Assembly (NCBI GenBank): GCA_021732565.1
Contig: JAKFUT010000027.1
Coordinates: 2,856-48,394, forward strand
Length of the DNA: 45,539 nucleotides
Reading direction: 5' to 3'
Origin: Candidatus Obscuribacterales bacterium
GTDB taxonomy: Bacteria; Cyanobacteriota; Vampirovibrionia; Obscuribacterales; Obscuribacteraceae
A program made the position numbers and the translations under genes. Under the pieces are notes generated by a model. The model saw only the letters and a list, made by a program, of their open reading frames with translations. It was not told the DNA's origin and did not search any database. Positions 10,201 to 18,397 of the stretch are shown here, piece after piece. How positions within the stretch are numbered: the stretch's first letter is position 1; each line of letters begins with the position of its first letter.

Positions 10201-10865
10201 GCAAACTCACGGATGCGATCTAAATGCTCCGGCGCACTATACATCTTTCGTACAGCGGAAGACGCTCCTTCGGCAGCCGCTACGCGTTCGTTTGCGCTAT
10301 CTCGAAATACCTGTCGCGCTTCGCCATATCTTAAGGATGAAGACAGAAGCTGCTTGAGCATCTCCTTCACTTGCTCCAGTGGAAAATCCAGAAGCTCTTC
10401 AAAACCCTGCGGCGGTTCATCGAGCATCTCGGCAATTGCTTCGCGAACACTATCATCAAGAAGTTGTGCGCGCTCCAAATCATCAAGCAATTCAAATCTC
10501 GGATCGACAGCAGCTTCGGTCGAACGAGTCTTGAGCAGATGATCGCACAAAGAATGAATAGTACCGATTCTTGCTGATTCGATCTCCACCAGACAACGAT
10601 TCCATCGCACGCGATCTTCTTCTGCCTGCGCATTGGTAGAAAGTTTCTTCAAACCCTCCTTGAGTCTGGTACGCATTTCTTCGGCGGCTTTTCGAGTAAA
10701 TGTCACAGCGATTACATCTGACACACCAGCTTCAGGATGACAGCGTAATACTTCCAGAAAACGTTCCACCAGAACGGAAGTCTTACCTGAGCCGGCACCG
10801 GCAGAGACTAGAACATGCTTGTCGATTGATTGAACAGCTCCGAGCTGCTCTTCAGTCAAGGGCAT
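7218..10865 (-). CDS. addA: AddA-type helicase/nuclease subunit
   Basis: This 1215-aa UvrD-family (SF1A) helicase has a C-terminal PD-(D/E)XK nuclease. Visible motifs in order are: Walker A GAGSGKT at residues 23-29; VTFTRKAAEEM; LLVDEFQDT near 395; IGDDKQSIYKFQGAD; VHKSKGLEF; LLYVALTRARDHL near 875; and nuclease residues ECRPDLLLED plus SIVDYKTD near 1153. With AddB it should process double-strand breaks for RecA loading, the role RecBCD plays elsewhere. Length and domain order fit AddA. The start lies inside the end of addB with a 14-bp overlap, which suggests translational coupling. A poorly conserved Ser/Gly/Glu-rich linker of roughly 100 residues separates the helicase from the nuclease domain. 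Confidence 0.95.
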   Translation of the reverse strand: MPLTEEQLGAVQSIDKHVLVSAGAGSGKTSVLVERFLEVLRCHPEAGVSDVIAVTFTRKAAEEMRTRLKEGLKKLSTNAQAEEDRVRWNRCLVEIESARIGTIHSLCDHLLKTRSTEAAVDPRFELLDDLERAQLLDDSVREAIAEMLDEPPQGFEELLDFPLEQVKEMLKQLLSSSLRYGEARQVFRDSANERVAAAEGASSAVRKMYSAPEHLDRIREFARTFVQKTYHGAVRSLLSQRQFQLNARYVLDNPWSDRGNMLAERQEEVCALLVRLLDSKGADHGALEQLATFPLTRAGGEHGTTLRGAIKALRNEAKKVSAKLKPELNETDELAISAVGALIELADRARAAYEHGKQLNQKLDFDDLITRTAALVESSDSQRPISMPNIRALLVDEFQDTNSIQARMLASIAAGNPTTRLFLIGDDKQSIYKFQGADVGTFNMCKGIIASLASSGNTSASELSTPALDWPQLRGLGELRSLSFSFRSHPAIVEFVNVLFHRLFDAQGDAEAHRSRFQALNAARDGDDDGRRIEIITFAPAEENTDSPDASVENRMPRVQPSLAQMEARLVAKHIIDKIRSGETSVHDKEQGLERKVRYGDFAILLQANGDFAVIESALGEAGIPYISFAGAGYLDRQEILDMENLLKWLLAPQDGHALLAALRSPVFGISDDVIHDLKTRTAQSSLWYMLRQTANAERDPVLLRCVTLLRDWLYRAGECSVEELVRNILTRSGIDIVLPAVPGGKQRARNLWKFVNLAARHNHLGLRGFLLALQAMRDNGVKNLTDAPLTSDDAVKIMTVHKSKGLEFGVVILPRMARKVHGHAGRLLFGKEFGLAIDPTRDSEETKPAFFRAVDSFNRALDEEEKKRLLYVALTRARDHLVLLLPTKSATSVSFAKWLRDGLSLEDLEGVLDQPVEGSASSGGRTSRFTLRSMTEEDLQYTAAESIGESEAHRIISGSMYGPPSSNAENGTLASPGESTSVDGSCLIDTSGGGNEYHERELLLQQVNLDLLEPLSTGAGDIGPVPWQALVRTTPSVVNPSVHATIVGSYFHLLMDRLSQSMEMVTREVMLDLLVHPEVGVFHETLQQQLLSEGEKLLAIFVASPLIQQMKTARRRIHETSYFTTRNGQPQAECRPDLLLEDIQGNWSIVDYKTDHFPLPELARQAKQHRAQLVGYADDFQKITGIEPRSFIYFAQHGTLHELDCLQPVQLKLI

Positions 10866-13800
10866 CGCTCTCGGCCTCCGTAAACCCCTTTAACTCCTTG
10901 ACACGACAGGCAGTACGATGCGGGCAGTGGGTGCACACCTCACGGGAGGTCGGAGCCGGCACGAAGTCACCTTGTTTGATCCTGGTAACAAAATCACCGA
11001 CTAGCCGCGCTGTGTGGGTGAGAAGTGAGCTGTGTTTTTCAGAATCAAACGTCAGAATTCCGGTCGCCTTACCCTGGCTGATACTCATGTAGAGTCCGCT
11101 GAGTACGGAGCTGCCAGGCAAGATAGCTTGCTCCACCGCCAGAGCATATATTGGAATTTGAATGTTGCGGCCGGACAAGGCATCTTTGTGGGAGATCGAT
11201 TTGCCACCAGTCTTATAGTCCACAACCCGCACGGCAGCCCGAGCAGAGGAAGAAGGAATGCGTCCATCAAACAAATCGATGCGATCCACCGTGCCGCGAA
11301 GAGTTATAGTTTCGTCATTTAGTTGAAGAACCAAAGGAGGGCAGGCCGTCGGAGAAGCTGTTCCGAACTCAACTTCGAATAAGGCGGGCGCAAATCGATC
11401 GCGGTCGTCTGCAATTCGCTTCAATTCACGTTTGATGAATCTGGTAATGCGAAAGAGCATCTCTTTCTTCTCTTGCTCCCACCAGGGTCCCGGAGCAAAG
11501 AGCGGCTTCTTTTGCAATAATGCCAGCCCCTCAGAAAATGCATGCTCAATCAATACAGTGACAATAGCTTCGCGTTCTTCAGAATCGGACAAATCGCCGC
11601 TCTCATCCGCCTGTATAATTTGACGATAAGAAACAAAAAACTGCTCCAGAATCTTGTGATAGATCTCCCCCCGAACAAGGCTAGTTAGCCCCGGTTCAGC
11701 TTCTTCACGCGGTTCCATTTTCAGGATTTCCCCAACCCAAAAGCGGAAAGGACACTGTCCAAACTTATTCAGCTTGCTGGCAGTCCAGGCCTCAGGTAGT
11801 GGAACTTTCAAAGCACCGGTCGTCACAAAATCAGTAAGGTACGCGTTATAAACTTGATTACGCTCTGCTGTAATCCTTGAAATTGTGGCGTTGAATCCTG
11901 AACGAATTTCCTGAACGCGCCCGTACAAAGCAGGGTGTTTGTTGCCCATGATCTCGCAATGGCTGAAACCGCCAATCCAGGTAGCGGCGGCGAGGGCCTC
12001 TGAAACTGAGGCTGGCCGCATTAATGCAGGCAGGAACAGCGGATCTCGCACAAGACGAATATTATGAGTCTCTTCCAGCTCTTTCAGGTAAAACGACGGC
12101 ACCGGTTCGCCGCCGTCAATTTCAAATTGAGGAAGCGAAAGAACTACTCTGTTACGGGCTCGCTCGAGCAAAGAATAAAAGAGCGCTCGCTCAAACCCGG
12201 GCTCAGCTCTGGGATTCTGTAGATCAATGCCATAACTTAGCCAACGCATGATTTGGTCGGAGGCAAGAAATCCTCGCCCAACGGTTCGACGGGGAAAATC
12301 ACCCTCCACCATCCCGGCAACAAACAATTCTTCAAAGCAACGGCTCGGAGCAAGGTCGGCAGAACATACAACAATGCCCCCTTTCTTCGGAATCGCACGA
12401 GCAAAACTCGCCGCTTCCATCACCTTGATCAACCGTTGAATGAACTCTTCTGCGCTTTCGCCTCGATTTTCCAGCACTGACTCTTGCATCAACATCGTCT
12501 TGAATGCACGCCGCAGAGATCGAAGCAACTCATTCTCCATCCGAGCTTTCACGGTACGAGAATGTCGCTCGTTTGCAGGCAGCTTCATGAACAGCTCGAG
12601 AATATCTTCTGTAAGCGCGATTCGACGCTCCAGTGAAGCATCTGCCTGCAGCGCTAACAACATATCAAATAATCCGAAGACCGCAATCCGTTCGTCGGAC
12701 ATGTCTTCGGACAATTCAAAAAACTTCTTCCATGCGCAAAGCCCACTTACCATTTCCATCTTATGCGTCTTGCGATCGAGTTTGCTCAGCATTTCAGAAC
12801 TAAGTCCGGCCTGATCTCCATTGAAATAGGGACTCCGCACTACGTCGATGACTTCGCGCCGACTGAAGTCATTCAATGGAAGAGAGAGTAACCGGCGAAC
12901 AAAATGCCATTGAGCCAGCGAAGATATCTTTATGCTGCCATCAATGAAGTAATCCAGCCCCGCATCATCAAACGCAGCTTCGATAGCCCCTGCATAACTT
13001 TCAATGGAACGTGCCACTACCAGAATTTCAGATGGATCAATATTGCGCAAAACGACAGCTTCCTTGCAGCGACGTGCGATTTCGCGCATTTCGACAAAAC
13101 GATCTAAGCAAGAGAAGCATTCAATCTCTGGAGTAGTTCGCACCACAGGCGAAACTGTTTCGATCTTCGCCTCGATGCAGGTGAGCAGTTCTCGATAGCT
13201 CGAGGCTTTCCACTGGTAGTCTTCGTAGCTCTGAGACAACGTCGAAGAGACGGTACTGCCGGCGTTGTCGGAGAATGATGACTCCGCCCCCGCTAGATTA
13301 GAGTTAGAGCTGTCGGCATCGCACAGTGCCGAGTTATCACAATTGCTTCGGTTAGTTTCGTCGAGGGTTCGATTTACACGGTCCGGGGCTCCAGTGGCAG
13401 GATTTCGTATTTCGTCGGATCTTTCGGATGGATCGGGCTGAATGAAGTCGAAAGAAATAATGGTTGACCGCGCATGCTTAGCAAGCCCGCCGAAGAGTTG
13501 CGCCTGAAGATGACTTATACGATCAAAACCATCGATGAGCAGCAGATCGTATAAGACTGAATCACAACGGCGCCGTCGCGCCCCCCGCAAAAAGCCTTCC
13601 ATCTCAGGCAGAGGAAGACTCGCCGGAGCTGTGATCGGGTAAGGATCGCCATTTGCATCCGATAGAATCGGTAACGGGTAGCCACCGACGGAATCGACAA
13701 TGTGAGGTGGCAAGCGCCCGGTGAGAAGAGGCGCTAACGCATATTCTTCGGCGCTGCCCGTGCTTTGGCGGGCAAGATGCCCGCGGTCCCGGGGGGGGGC

Positions 13801-14562
13801 CACCGCCGCAGTTTCGACGAACACACTGTCGACCACCCCTTGTGCAGTGCTTTCCACCGCAACTGCGACAGAGGCACTGATCACCAGAGCCGCACCACCA
13901 TCAGTATCATCATTTTCGCTTTTAGCGTCAGGGGCTGCTTCTCCGGCATAGAGCAATTCTCGCGCAGCAAGTGCAATCTGTTTGAGATCAAATACTCGCA
14001 GCTCGCCGCACTTTTCCCAGTACCTTCGATAAACCACCGCCAGTTCGTAAAAGAGAGAATCCGTCGAGGCGGATAACTCCAATCGATCCATCACTTCTTG
14101 CGGGCTAAGCCCCGCGCGTTGCAGCTCATCCACTAGCTCCACTACGGAGGGTACCGTCCCTTGAAAGTGAGCAATAGGAGCCAGAGCTTTGCCTCCACCG
14201 TCATTGGCTAAAGCGGTTAAAATGCTCTTCATCAGCACACCGCGCAACTCCTCGGGCAATTGGCGGCACTCAATTCCGACTGGTCTCAATATCGAACGAC
14301 AAATCTCATAAAACGGCAAAATCTTCAACCCGAAGATCCCCGGAGGGCGTAGCTCCTTCGGTATCGAGTCCAATTCGTCCAGCAACCGACGACGCATCAA
14401 ATTTGCGTACCGCGCTGATGGCACTACAATCACTACTTCCGACAGAGGCTCTCTAGACTTGAGTTCCAGTGCCTGTCGCAATATCCGTCGAGTCTTACCC
14501 GATCGATAGGGACCGATCAGTAGAACTGCTTCATGCTGAATGTCGGCTTTCGGCGCCGACAT
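10852..14562 (-). CDS. addB: AddB-type nuclease/helicase-like subunit
   Basis: This 1236-aa partner of AddA begins with a P-loop-like GPYRSGKT near residue 17. Its C-terminal nuclease has RVVDYKTGG near residue 1114. The cysteines expected for the AddB iron-sulphur staple are present: one in FGQCPFRFW near 935, and CTHCPHRTAC near 1208-1217. Other family landmarks are LFVAGMVEGDFPRR and RALFYSLLERARNRVVLSLP. The gene starts one base after the cysK stop and overlaps addA by 14 bp, so the three genes are probably co-transcribed. Oddities are two low-complexity insertions (about residues 210-320 and 385-450, rich in Ser, Asn, Asp and Ala). The first contains a palindromic DNA repeat and a C9 run. 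The frame is intact as given, so the protein is probably functional. Confidence 0.93.
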   Translation of the reverse strand: MSAPKADIQHEAVLLIGPYRSGKTRRILRQALELKSREPLSEVVIVVPSARYANLMRRRLLDELDSIPKELRPPGIFGLKILPFYEICRSILRPVGIECRQLPEELRGVLMKSILTALANDGGGKALAPIAHFQGTVPSVVELVDELQRAGLSPQEVMDRLELSASTDSLFYELAVVYRRYWEKCGELRVFDLKQIALAARELLYAGEAAPDAKSENDDTDGGAALVISASVAVAVESTAQGVVDSVFVETAAVAPPRDRGHLARQSTGSAEEYALAPLLTGRLPPHIVDSVGGYPLPILSDANGDPYPITAPASLPLPEMEGFLRGARRRRCDSVLYDLLLIDGFDRISHLQAQLFGGLAKHARSTIISFDFIQPDPSERSDEIRNPATGAPDRVNRTLDETNRSNCDNSALCDADSSNSNLAGAESSFSDNAGSTVSSTLSQSYEDYQWKASSYRELLTCIEAKIETVSPVVRTTPEIECFSCLDRFVEMREIARRCKEAVVLRNIDPSEILVVARSIESYAGAIEAAFDDAGLDYFIDGSIKISSLAQWHFVRRLLSLPLNDFSRREVIDVVRSPYFNGDQAGLSSEMLSKLDRKTHKMEMVSGLCAWKKFFELSEDMSDERIAVFGLFDMLLALQADASLERRIALTEDILELFMKLPANERHSRTVKARMENELLRSLRRAFKTMLMQESVLENRGESAEEFIQRLIKVMEAASFARAIPKKGGIVVCSADLAPSRCFEELFVAGMVEGDFPRRTVGRGFLASDQIMRWLSYGIDLQNPRAEPGFERALFYSLLERARNRVVLSLPQFEIDGGEPVPSFYLKELEETHNIRLVRDPLFLPALMRPASVSEALAAATWIGGFSHCEIMGNKHPALYGRVQEIRSGFNATISRITAERNQVYNAYLTDFVTTGALKVPLPEAWTASKLNKFGQCPFRFWVGEILKMEPREEAEPGLTSLVRGEIYHKILEQFFVSYRQIIQADESGDLSDSEEREAIVTVLIEHAFSEGLALLQKKPLFAPGPWWEQEKKEMLFRITRFIKRELKRIADDRDRFAPALFEVEFGTASPTACPPLVLQLNDETITLRGTVDRIDLFDGRIPSSSARAAVRVVDYKTGGKSISHKDALSGRNIQIPIYALAVEQAILPGSSVLSGLYMSISQGKATGILTFDSEKHSSLLTHTARLVGDFVTRIKQGDFVPAPTSREVCTHCPHRTACRVKELKGFTEAESDALD
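13760..13800. repeat. Palindromic repeat-like element plus G9/C9 tract inside addB
   Basis: GCGGGC (13768-13773) and GCCCGC (13779-13784) form a perfect 6-bp stem around AAGAT. They are followed by GCGGTCCC and a run of nine G (13791-13799, nine C on the coding strand). It encodes APPRDRGHLARQS-like low-complexity protein within AddB. It looks more like a dispersed intergenic palindrome than like addB coding sequence. A slip in the homopolymer would truncate AddB. Confidence 0.6.
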
Positions 14563-14563
14563 G

Positions 14564-15541
14564 TCATAACTTACTCGTTGCCAGTTCAGGTGCAGCTACA
14601 TCGGCAAACAAAACAGTAGACAGGTATCGTTCACCGGTAGACGGCAACACACATACTACTAACTTGCCCTTATTCTCGGGTCGGGAAGCTACCAGAGCCG
14701 CGGCGTAAACAGCGGCACCGCTGCTAATACCAGCCAACAATCCTTCTTCGCGGGCCAATCGTCGCCCGTATTCCACAGACTGATCGTTCGTGACTTGAAC
14801 CACTTCATCAATAACCGACATATCAAGGACGGATGGAATGAACCCCGCACCAATGCCCTGTATTTTGTGGGCCCCGGGTTTAAGCTCCTGCCCGGCCAGA
14901 CTCTGCGAGATAACGGGGCTATCGGTCGGCTCCACCGCTACAATTCTGACGGAAGGTTTTCGCTGCTTCAACACATGTCCTACACCGGTTATCGTTCCCC
15001 CCGTTCCAACACCGGAAACGAAGATGTCGATTTTACCGTCTGTATCACGCCAGATTTCCTCTGCCGTGGTTTCACGGTGCACTTTGGGATTAGCCGGGTT
15101 ATTGAACTGTTGTGGCATATACGAGTTGCGCGTATTGTTCAGGATCTCGGTCGCTCTATTGATGGCGCCGCGCATCCCCTCTGCGCCGGGAGTGAGGGCC
15201 AGCTCTGCGCCCAGACCACACAATAGTTTCCGTCGTTCCAGCGACATTGTATCGGGCATGGTGAGAATGAGTTTGTATCCTCTGGCTGCGGCAACAAACG
15301 CTAAAGCGATACCGGTATTGCCTGAAGTTGGTTCAACCAGAGTGGTTTCGCCACGTTTAATCAGTCCGTCTTTCTCCGCTTCGTTGACCATCGCCACGCC
15401 AATTCTGTCTTTCACCGAGCCCAGTGGATTATAGAATTCGAGTTTGGCAGCAATAGTTGCATCTATGCCTGCAACCATCTTATTTAGCTTAACCAGCGGA
15501 GTGTTACCGAACAGCTCCGTAATATCATTTCCTATACGCAT
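14564..15541 (-). CDS. cysK: Cysteine synthase (O-acetylserine sulfhydrylase)
   Basis: This 325-aa PLP enzyme makes cysteine from O-acetylserine and sulfide in the cytoplasm. The PLP lysine lies in [11 protein letters not shown] near residue 44. The substrate loop [10 protein letters not shown] is near residue 70, the phosphate-binding GTGGTITG near 178, and the C-terminal [10 protein letters not shown] near 265. QQFNNPANP and [10 protein letters not shown] are further CysK signatures. AGGAG lies ten bases before the ATG. The gene begins 8 bp after the SDR-like gene and its stop is one base from the addB start, so it sits in a tight operon. The pairing of cysteine biosynthesis with AddAB is not a usual arrangement. 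CysK rather than cystathionine beta-synthase is favoured by length and motifs. Confidence 0.93.
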   Translation of the reverse strand: MRIGNDITELFGNTPLVKLNKMVAGIDATIAAKLEFYNPLGSVKDRIGVAMVNEAEKDGLIKRGETTLVEPTSGNTGIALAFVAAARGYKLILTMPDTMSLERRKLLCGLGAELALTPGAEGMRGAINRATEILNNTRNSYMPQQFNNPANPKVHRETTAEEIWRDTDGKIDIFVSGVGTGGTITGVGHVLKQRKPSVRIVAVEPTDSPVISQSLAGQELKPGAHKIQGIGAGFIPSVLDMSVIDEVVQVTNDQSVEYGRRLAREEGLLAGISSGAAVYAAALVASRPENKGKLVVCVLPSTGERYLSTVLFADVAAPELATSKL

Positions 15542-15549
15542 GCTGAATG

Positions 15550-17031
15550 CTACTCCTTTCCTGCCTTTTGCAAGATTTGTAGTTTCGTTTGCTGCATTGC
15601 AGTATCGCTCCTCACTTCAAAGGTGTTCTCTTTGAGTATCTTACGAATAAGATCGCAAGCCTTCACAAGTTCGATGCCTTTTCCCTGTGCCTGCAAATCT
15701 CGGCTTAATAACGCCTGTTCAAAGAGCATCTCGCGTTTCAATAAACGCACGAATCCACCGGGTGTGAACATAAATCGCACAGACGGAGAATCGTCCAACG
15801 GATCATACGGGTGAACAGTTAAATTGCCGTCTACTGTCTTGGCAACCCACGAGCAGCTTCCGAATCCTTCTATATGAAAGGCAAGACCACCCTGGAATTT
15901 GGCGACGCGACTGACCACTGCATCATTGGCGACTGAAGGCAGGTACTCAGTGAAATAGCTGGAAGCCAGCTCCTCCGAGAACAAAGATTTATAGTGTTCA
16001 GTTCTCGGAGATCCCCAGTTTACACTTTCGCCGAATTTGAAAACGCGCTCAAAATAGGCAGCATCCATGGAGACCGGAGTGTGCCGGTGTCGCCCCATAA
16101 CTTCAAATAAATTACGAGTTTTAACCTGAACATTATCGCGCAACATTGCAGGCAAGGGACCGGACAGATTCAATGAATCATGGTCGGTCCATTCAACCCG
16201 TTCAAAACCGGCAGCACTGGATAAATGCTGCAGCCACTCCTGGTTCAGGGTGGATCGCGTTGATACCAGATTGCAAATACGAGGGCGGGCCGGATCTTCG
16301 ATAAATGCCGCGGTCAACGATGCCGCAACGTCTGCCGGCAACATCCAGAGTGTACCATCGGGATTGTATGACAGGCGCAAAACGCGGTCAGCAGCAGAAG
16401 CATCAGCAACCTTAGAGAATAAGTTGCCCATTCCTGAGAAATTAAGCGAAGCACCGTCGCCAAGGTTTGGCGTGATTAACGGAAGTCGAAGCAGGTACCA
16501 GAGCGATTCCTGATGCTCCAATCCGCTCAAAAGTTTGAGTTCATACTGCTGGCAAACCCCTTCAAAATGGCTCAATGGCTTGCGCCGAGCAAATTCAATC
16601 TCTTCGGGCACCACTCCATCATCTTGGATTGCAGACCAGAGAGATGAAAGAATCACCACGGGAACATCTTTCAATCGCCGGCAAACTTCAGGCAGTTCTT
16701 CCGCCGCCCAAGGCGCTCTGGATACCCTGGCTTCGTCGAAGTTAGCAGGTAATCCGCAGAATATTATGACATCGTATTTGGTGCCGCGAACGACTTCTTG
16801 AGGCTCAAGTAATCGAACGCGTTCCAGCAGTTCTCTGCTCCGCCCTTTCTTTCCTATCGCCCGTGCCAACGTTGAGTGAATCGAAGAACGCAGGTCTAAC
16901 GGAGAAAGCGAGAAGTTAAGGGCAGACTTCGAGGGGATGTGCAGACTCCATCCGTCCTGCAGCAGCTGCACAGCTAATTGAGTTGAGAAAGTAGAAAGCG
17001 GTCCCCGGAAATATGCTGTTTTTTCGGTCAT
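15550..17031 (-). CDS. Extended-SDR-like (NAD-dependent epimerase/dehydratase-like) protein of unknown function
   Basis: I start this at 17031 ([10 protein letters not shown]), about 493 aa, because the first beta strand of a Rossmann-like fold begins at once ([20 protein letters not shown]). The frame is open to 17115, but the added residues look non-coding; neither start has a clear ribosome-binding site. The usual GxxGxxG nucleotide motif is degenerate here (GPLSTFS), and no YxxxK catalytic pair is evident. Middle segments such as [19 protein letters not shown] and [10 protein letters not shown] follow the SDR layout of strand and loop. The C-terminal ~150 residues could be a separate small domain of unknown type. 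It lies directly upstream of cysK with an 8-bp gap. Assignment to extended SDRs is tentative and activity cannot be claimed. Confidence 0.6.
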   Translation of the reverse strand: MTEKTAYFRGPLSTFSTQLAVQLLQDGWSLHIPSKSALNFSLSPLDLRSSIHSTLARAIGKKGRSRELLERVRLLEPQEVVRGTKYDVIIFCGLPANFDEARVSRAPWAAEELPEVCRRLKDVPVVILSSLWSAIQDDGVVPEEIEFARRKPLSHFEGVCQQYELKLLSGLEHQESLWYLLRLPLITPNLGDGASLNFSGMGNLFSKVADASAADRVLRLSYNPDGTLWMLPADVAASLTAAFIEDPARPRICNLVSTRSTLNQEWLQHLSSAAGFERVEWTDHDSLNLSGPLPAMLRDNVQVKTRNLFEVMGRHRHTPVSMDAAYFERVFKFGESVNWGSPRTEHYKSLFSEELASSYFTEYLPSVANDAVVSRVAKFQGGLAFHIEGFGSCSWVAKTVDGNLTVHPYDPLDDSPSVRFMFTPGGFVRLLKREMLFEQALLSRDLQAQGKGIELVKACDLIRKILKENTFEVRSDTAMQQTKLQILQKAGKE

Positions 17032-17205
17032 ACTTGCAAACCCGAATGAGCGCCCTTTCGTAAAAGCGAAGCACCCTCTCCCGCACAAGCAGGCAGGCGT
17101 GATTTTGAACTGCATAAAGATAGCATGGACCCGGGGCTCTGTCGGCGTTGTAACCCAAATTCCGTCAAATCTTTACGCTGAAGTGCCCCGCCGGGGACGG
17201 GCAAT

Positions 17206-17868
17206 TTACACCAGTCGGCTGAAGTCCATGGGAGCTTCAACGATGGTCGTGCCAGCGAACTGATCTCCCCACCGCATTCCATCGTCGCGAGTGTACGCTC
17301 GGTAAATCTCGTAAGGGATGACGATGAGGGTGTACACCGTTCCAATCACCTGGATGACAGTAAATGCCGATTGGTTAACCAGAGTGCTGAAACCCGGTAC
17401 ATATTGATCGACCACCCCTGTGGGTATCACCCGCAGAACGGTAGACACCACTGATACCAACAGTGTTGGACCGAAAATAACGATATTGCGCTTGACCGAT
17501 GTAATCAGGTTTGCGGGGCGACCGGTTTTAAGGTCCACCACTTGTAATCCCATCAAATTTTTGCCAACACCGCGGCCCTGGAACAGTGCGTCGCGGATAA
17601 CGAGATAGAAGATAAAAATCAGGTGAGTGCCCAATATCTCCTTCATAAGCGGAATGAAGCTCACAGCTATTCCCAAACCGTAAGCCACGCCCGAATCAAT
17701 GATCAGGGACACAAGCCGCTTGCCCGGGTCAATTTTCACGGGCTCCACAGCCAGATCGTCGTCTGAACTATAGCGCCCGAAGGAAGTCAGCTTGTCGAGC
17801 TTGGACTGCCAGCCTGGCTGGCGGGTCTTTGGTTCCGGGTCTTCTTGATCCTTAAAAGATCTTGTCAT
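17206..17868 (-). CDS. RDD-family membrane protein
   Basis: This 220-aa protein has a charged, soluble N-terminal ~45 residues followed by the RDD signature: DPGKRLVSLIIDSGVAYG with the Arg and Asp in the first membrane helix. The second conserved block is RDALFQGRGVGKNLMGLQVVD with TGRPA after it. Three to five hydrophobic segments are visible (about residues 50-70, 75-95, 125-150 and 165-185), so it is an inner-membrane protein. RDD proteins have no single agreed function; some are proposed transporters or ion-homeostasis factors. It is the first gene of the probable minus-strand operon leading to cysK-addB-addA, although about 175 bp separate it from the SDR-like gene, so it may be transcribed alone. 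Confidence 0.8.
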   Translation of the reverse strand: MTRSFKDQEDPEPKTRQPGWQSKLDKLTSFGRYSSDDDLAVEPVKIDPGKRLVSLIIDSGVAYGLGIAVSFIPLMKEILGTHLIFIFYLVIRDALFQGRGVGKNLMGLQVVDLKTGRPANLITSVKRNIVIFGPTLLVSVVSTVLRVIPTGVVDQYVPGFSTLVNQSAFTVIQVIGTVYTLIVIPYEIYRAYTRDDGMRWGDQFAGTTIVEAPMDFSRLV

Positions 17869-18397
17869 CGCGCCTGCTCCGTTACCGCTCTAATATTCCC
17901 TGAATCCATCGCTTTTACCCGGAATTTTGGACCACCCGGAGAAGCGCCTTTGGTAATGTCCCCAACCAGGAACTCATGCTTGGCCGGTTGGTGATTTTAA
18001 AGCCTCCCCGGAGTGATCTTTGAGTCCCAGCTGCTATTTTACATGCTTCTGCGTTTGCTGATTGACGAGGAGATCGACAGTGTGCTCACGCCATCACGCC
18101 ACAGCGCTCGTCCACCCCCGACGTACCAACTTCCCGTGAACACACTGCTCCCAAATTAGGCGTTTCCAGCCTCGGCACAGCTTTGGATGCTTGAACAATT
18201 CGAAAGAACGGGTGGTTTCGTTGTCATTAAAGTTAGGATTGAAACTTGAGCCAACACTCACCCGACTCAAGAAAAGTCGCTCCGGTCTTATTCAGGCTCC
18301 GCCTCAATAGAGGACTCGGCGAGTCAGCGTCGGTTCATAGAGGGCGACTTCCGGTGAGCGTTTACAAAGACAAGTACCCTTGGAGGGGTTATCTCAA
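17869..18397. other. Divergent intergenic region, 529 bp
   Basis: Between the RDD gene and the thiolase gene I find no credible gene. A 38-codon ATG frame at 18043-18159 has no ribosome-binding site. The only solid element is GGAGGGG at 18382-18388, nine bases before the thiolase ATG. Confidence 0.4.

Noticed and set aside
13768-13784. Intrinsic terminator in addB
   Set aside because: The stem is only 6 bp, lies inside the coding frame and has no T-run on the minus strand.
18043-18159. 38-codon ORF ahead of the thiolase gene
   Set aside because: No ribosome-binding site and no recognisable features; likely chance.
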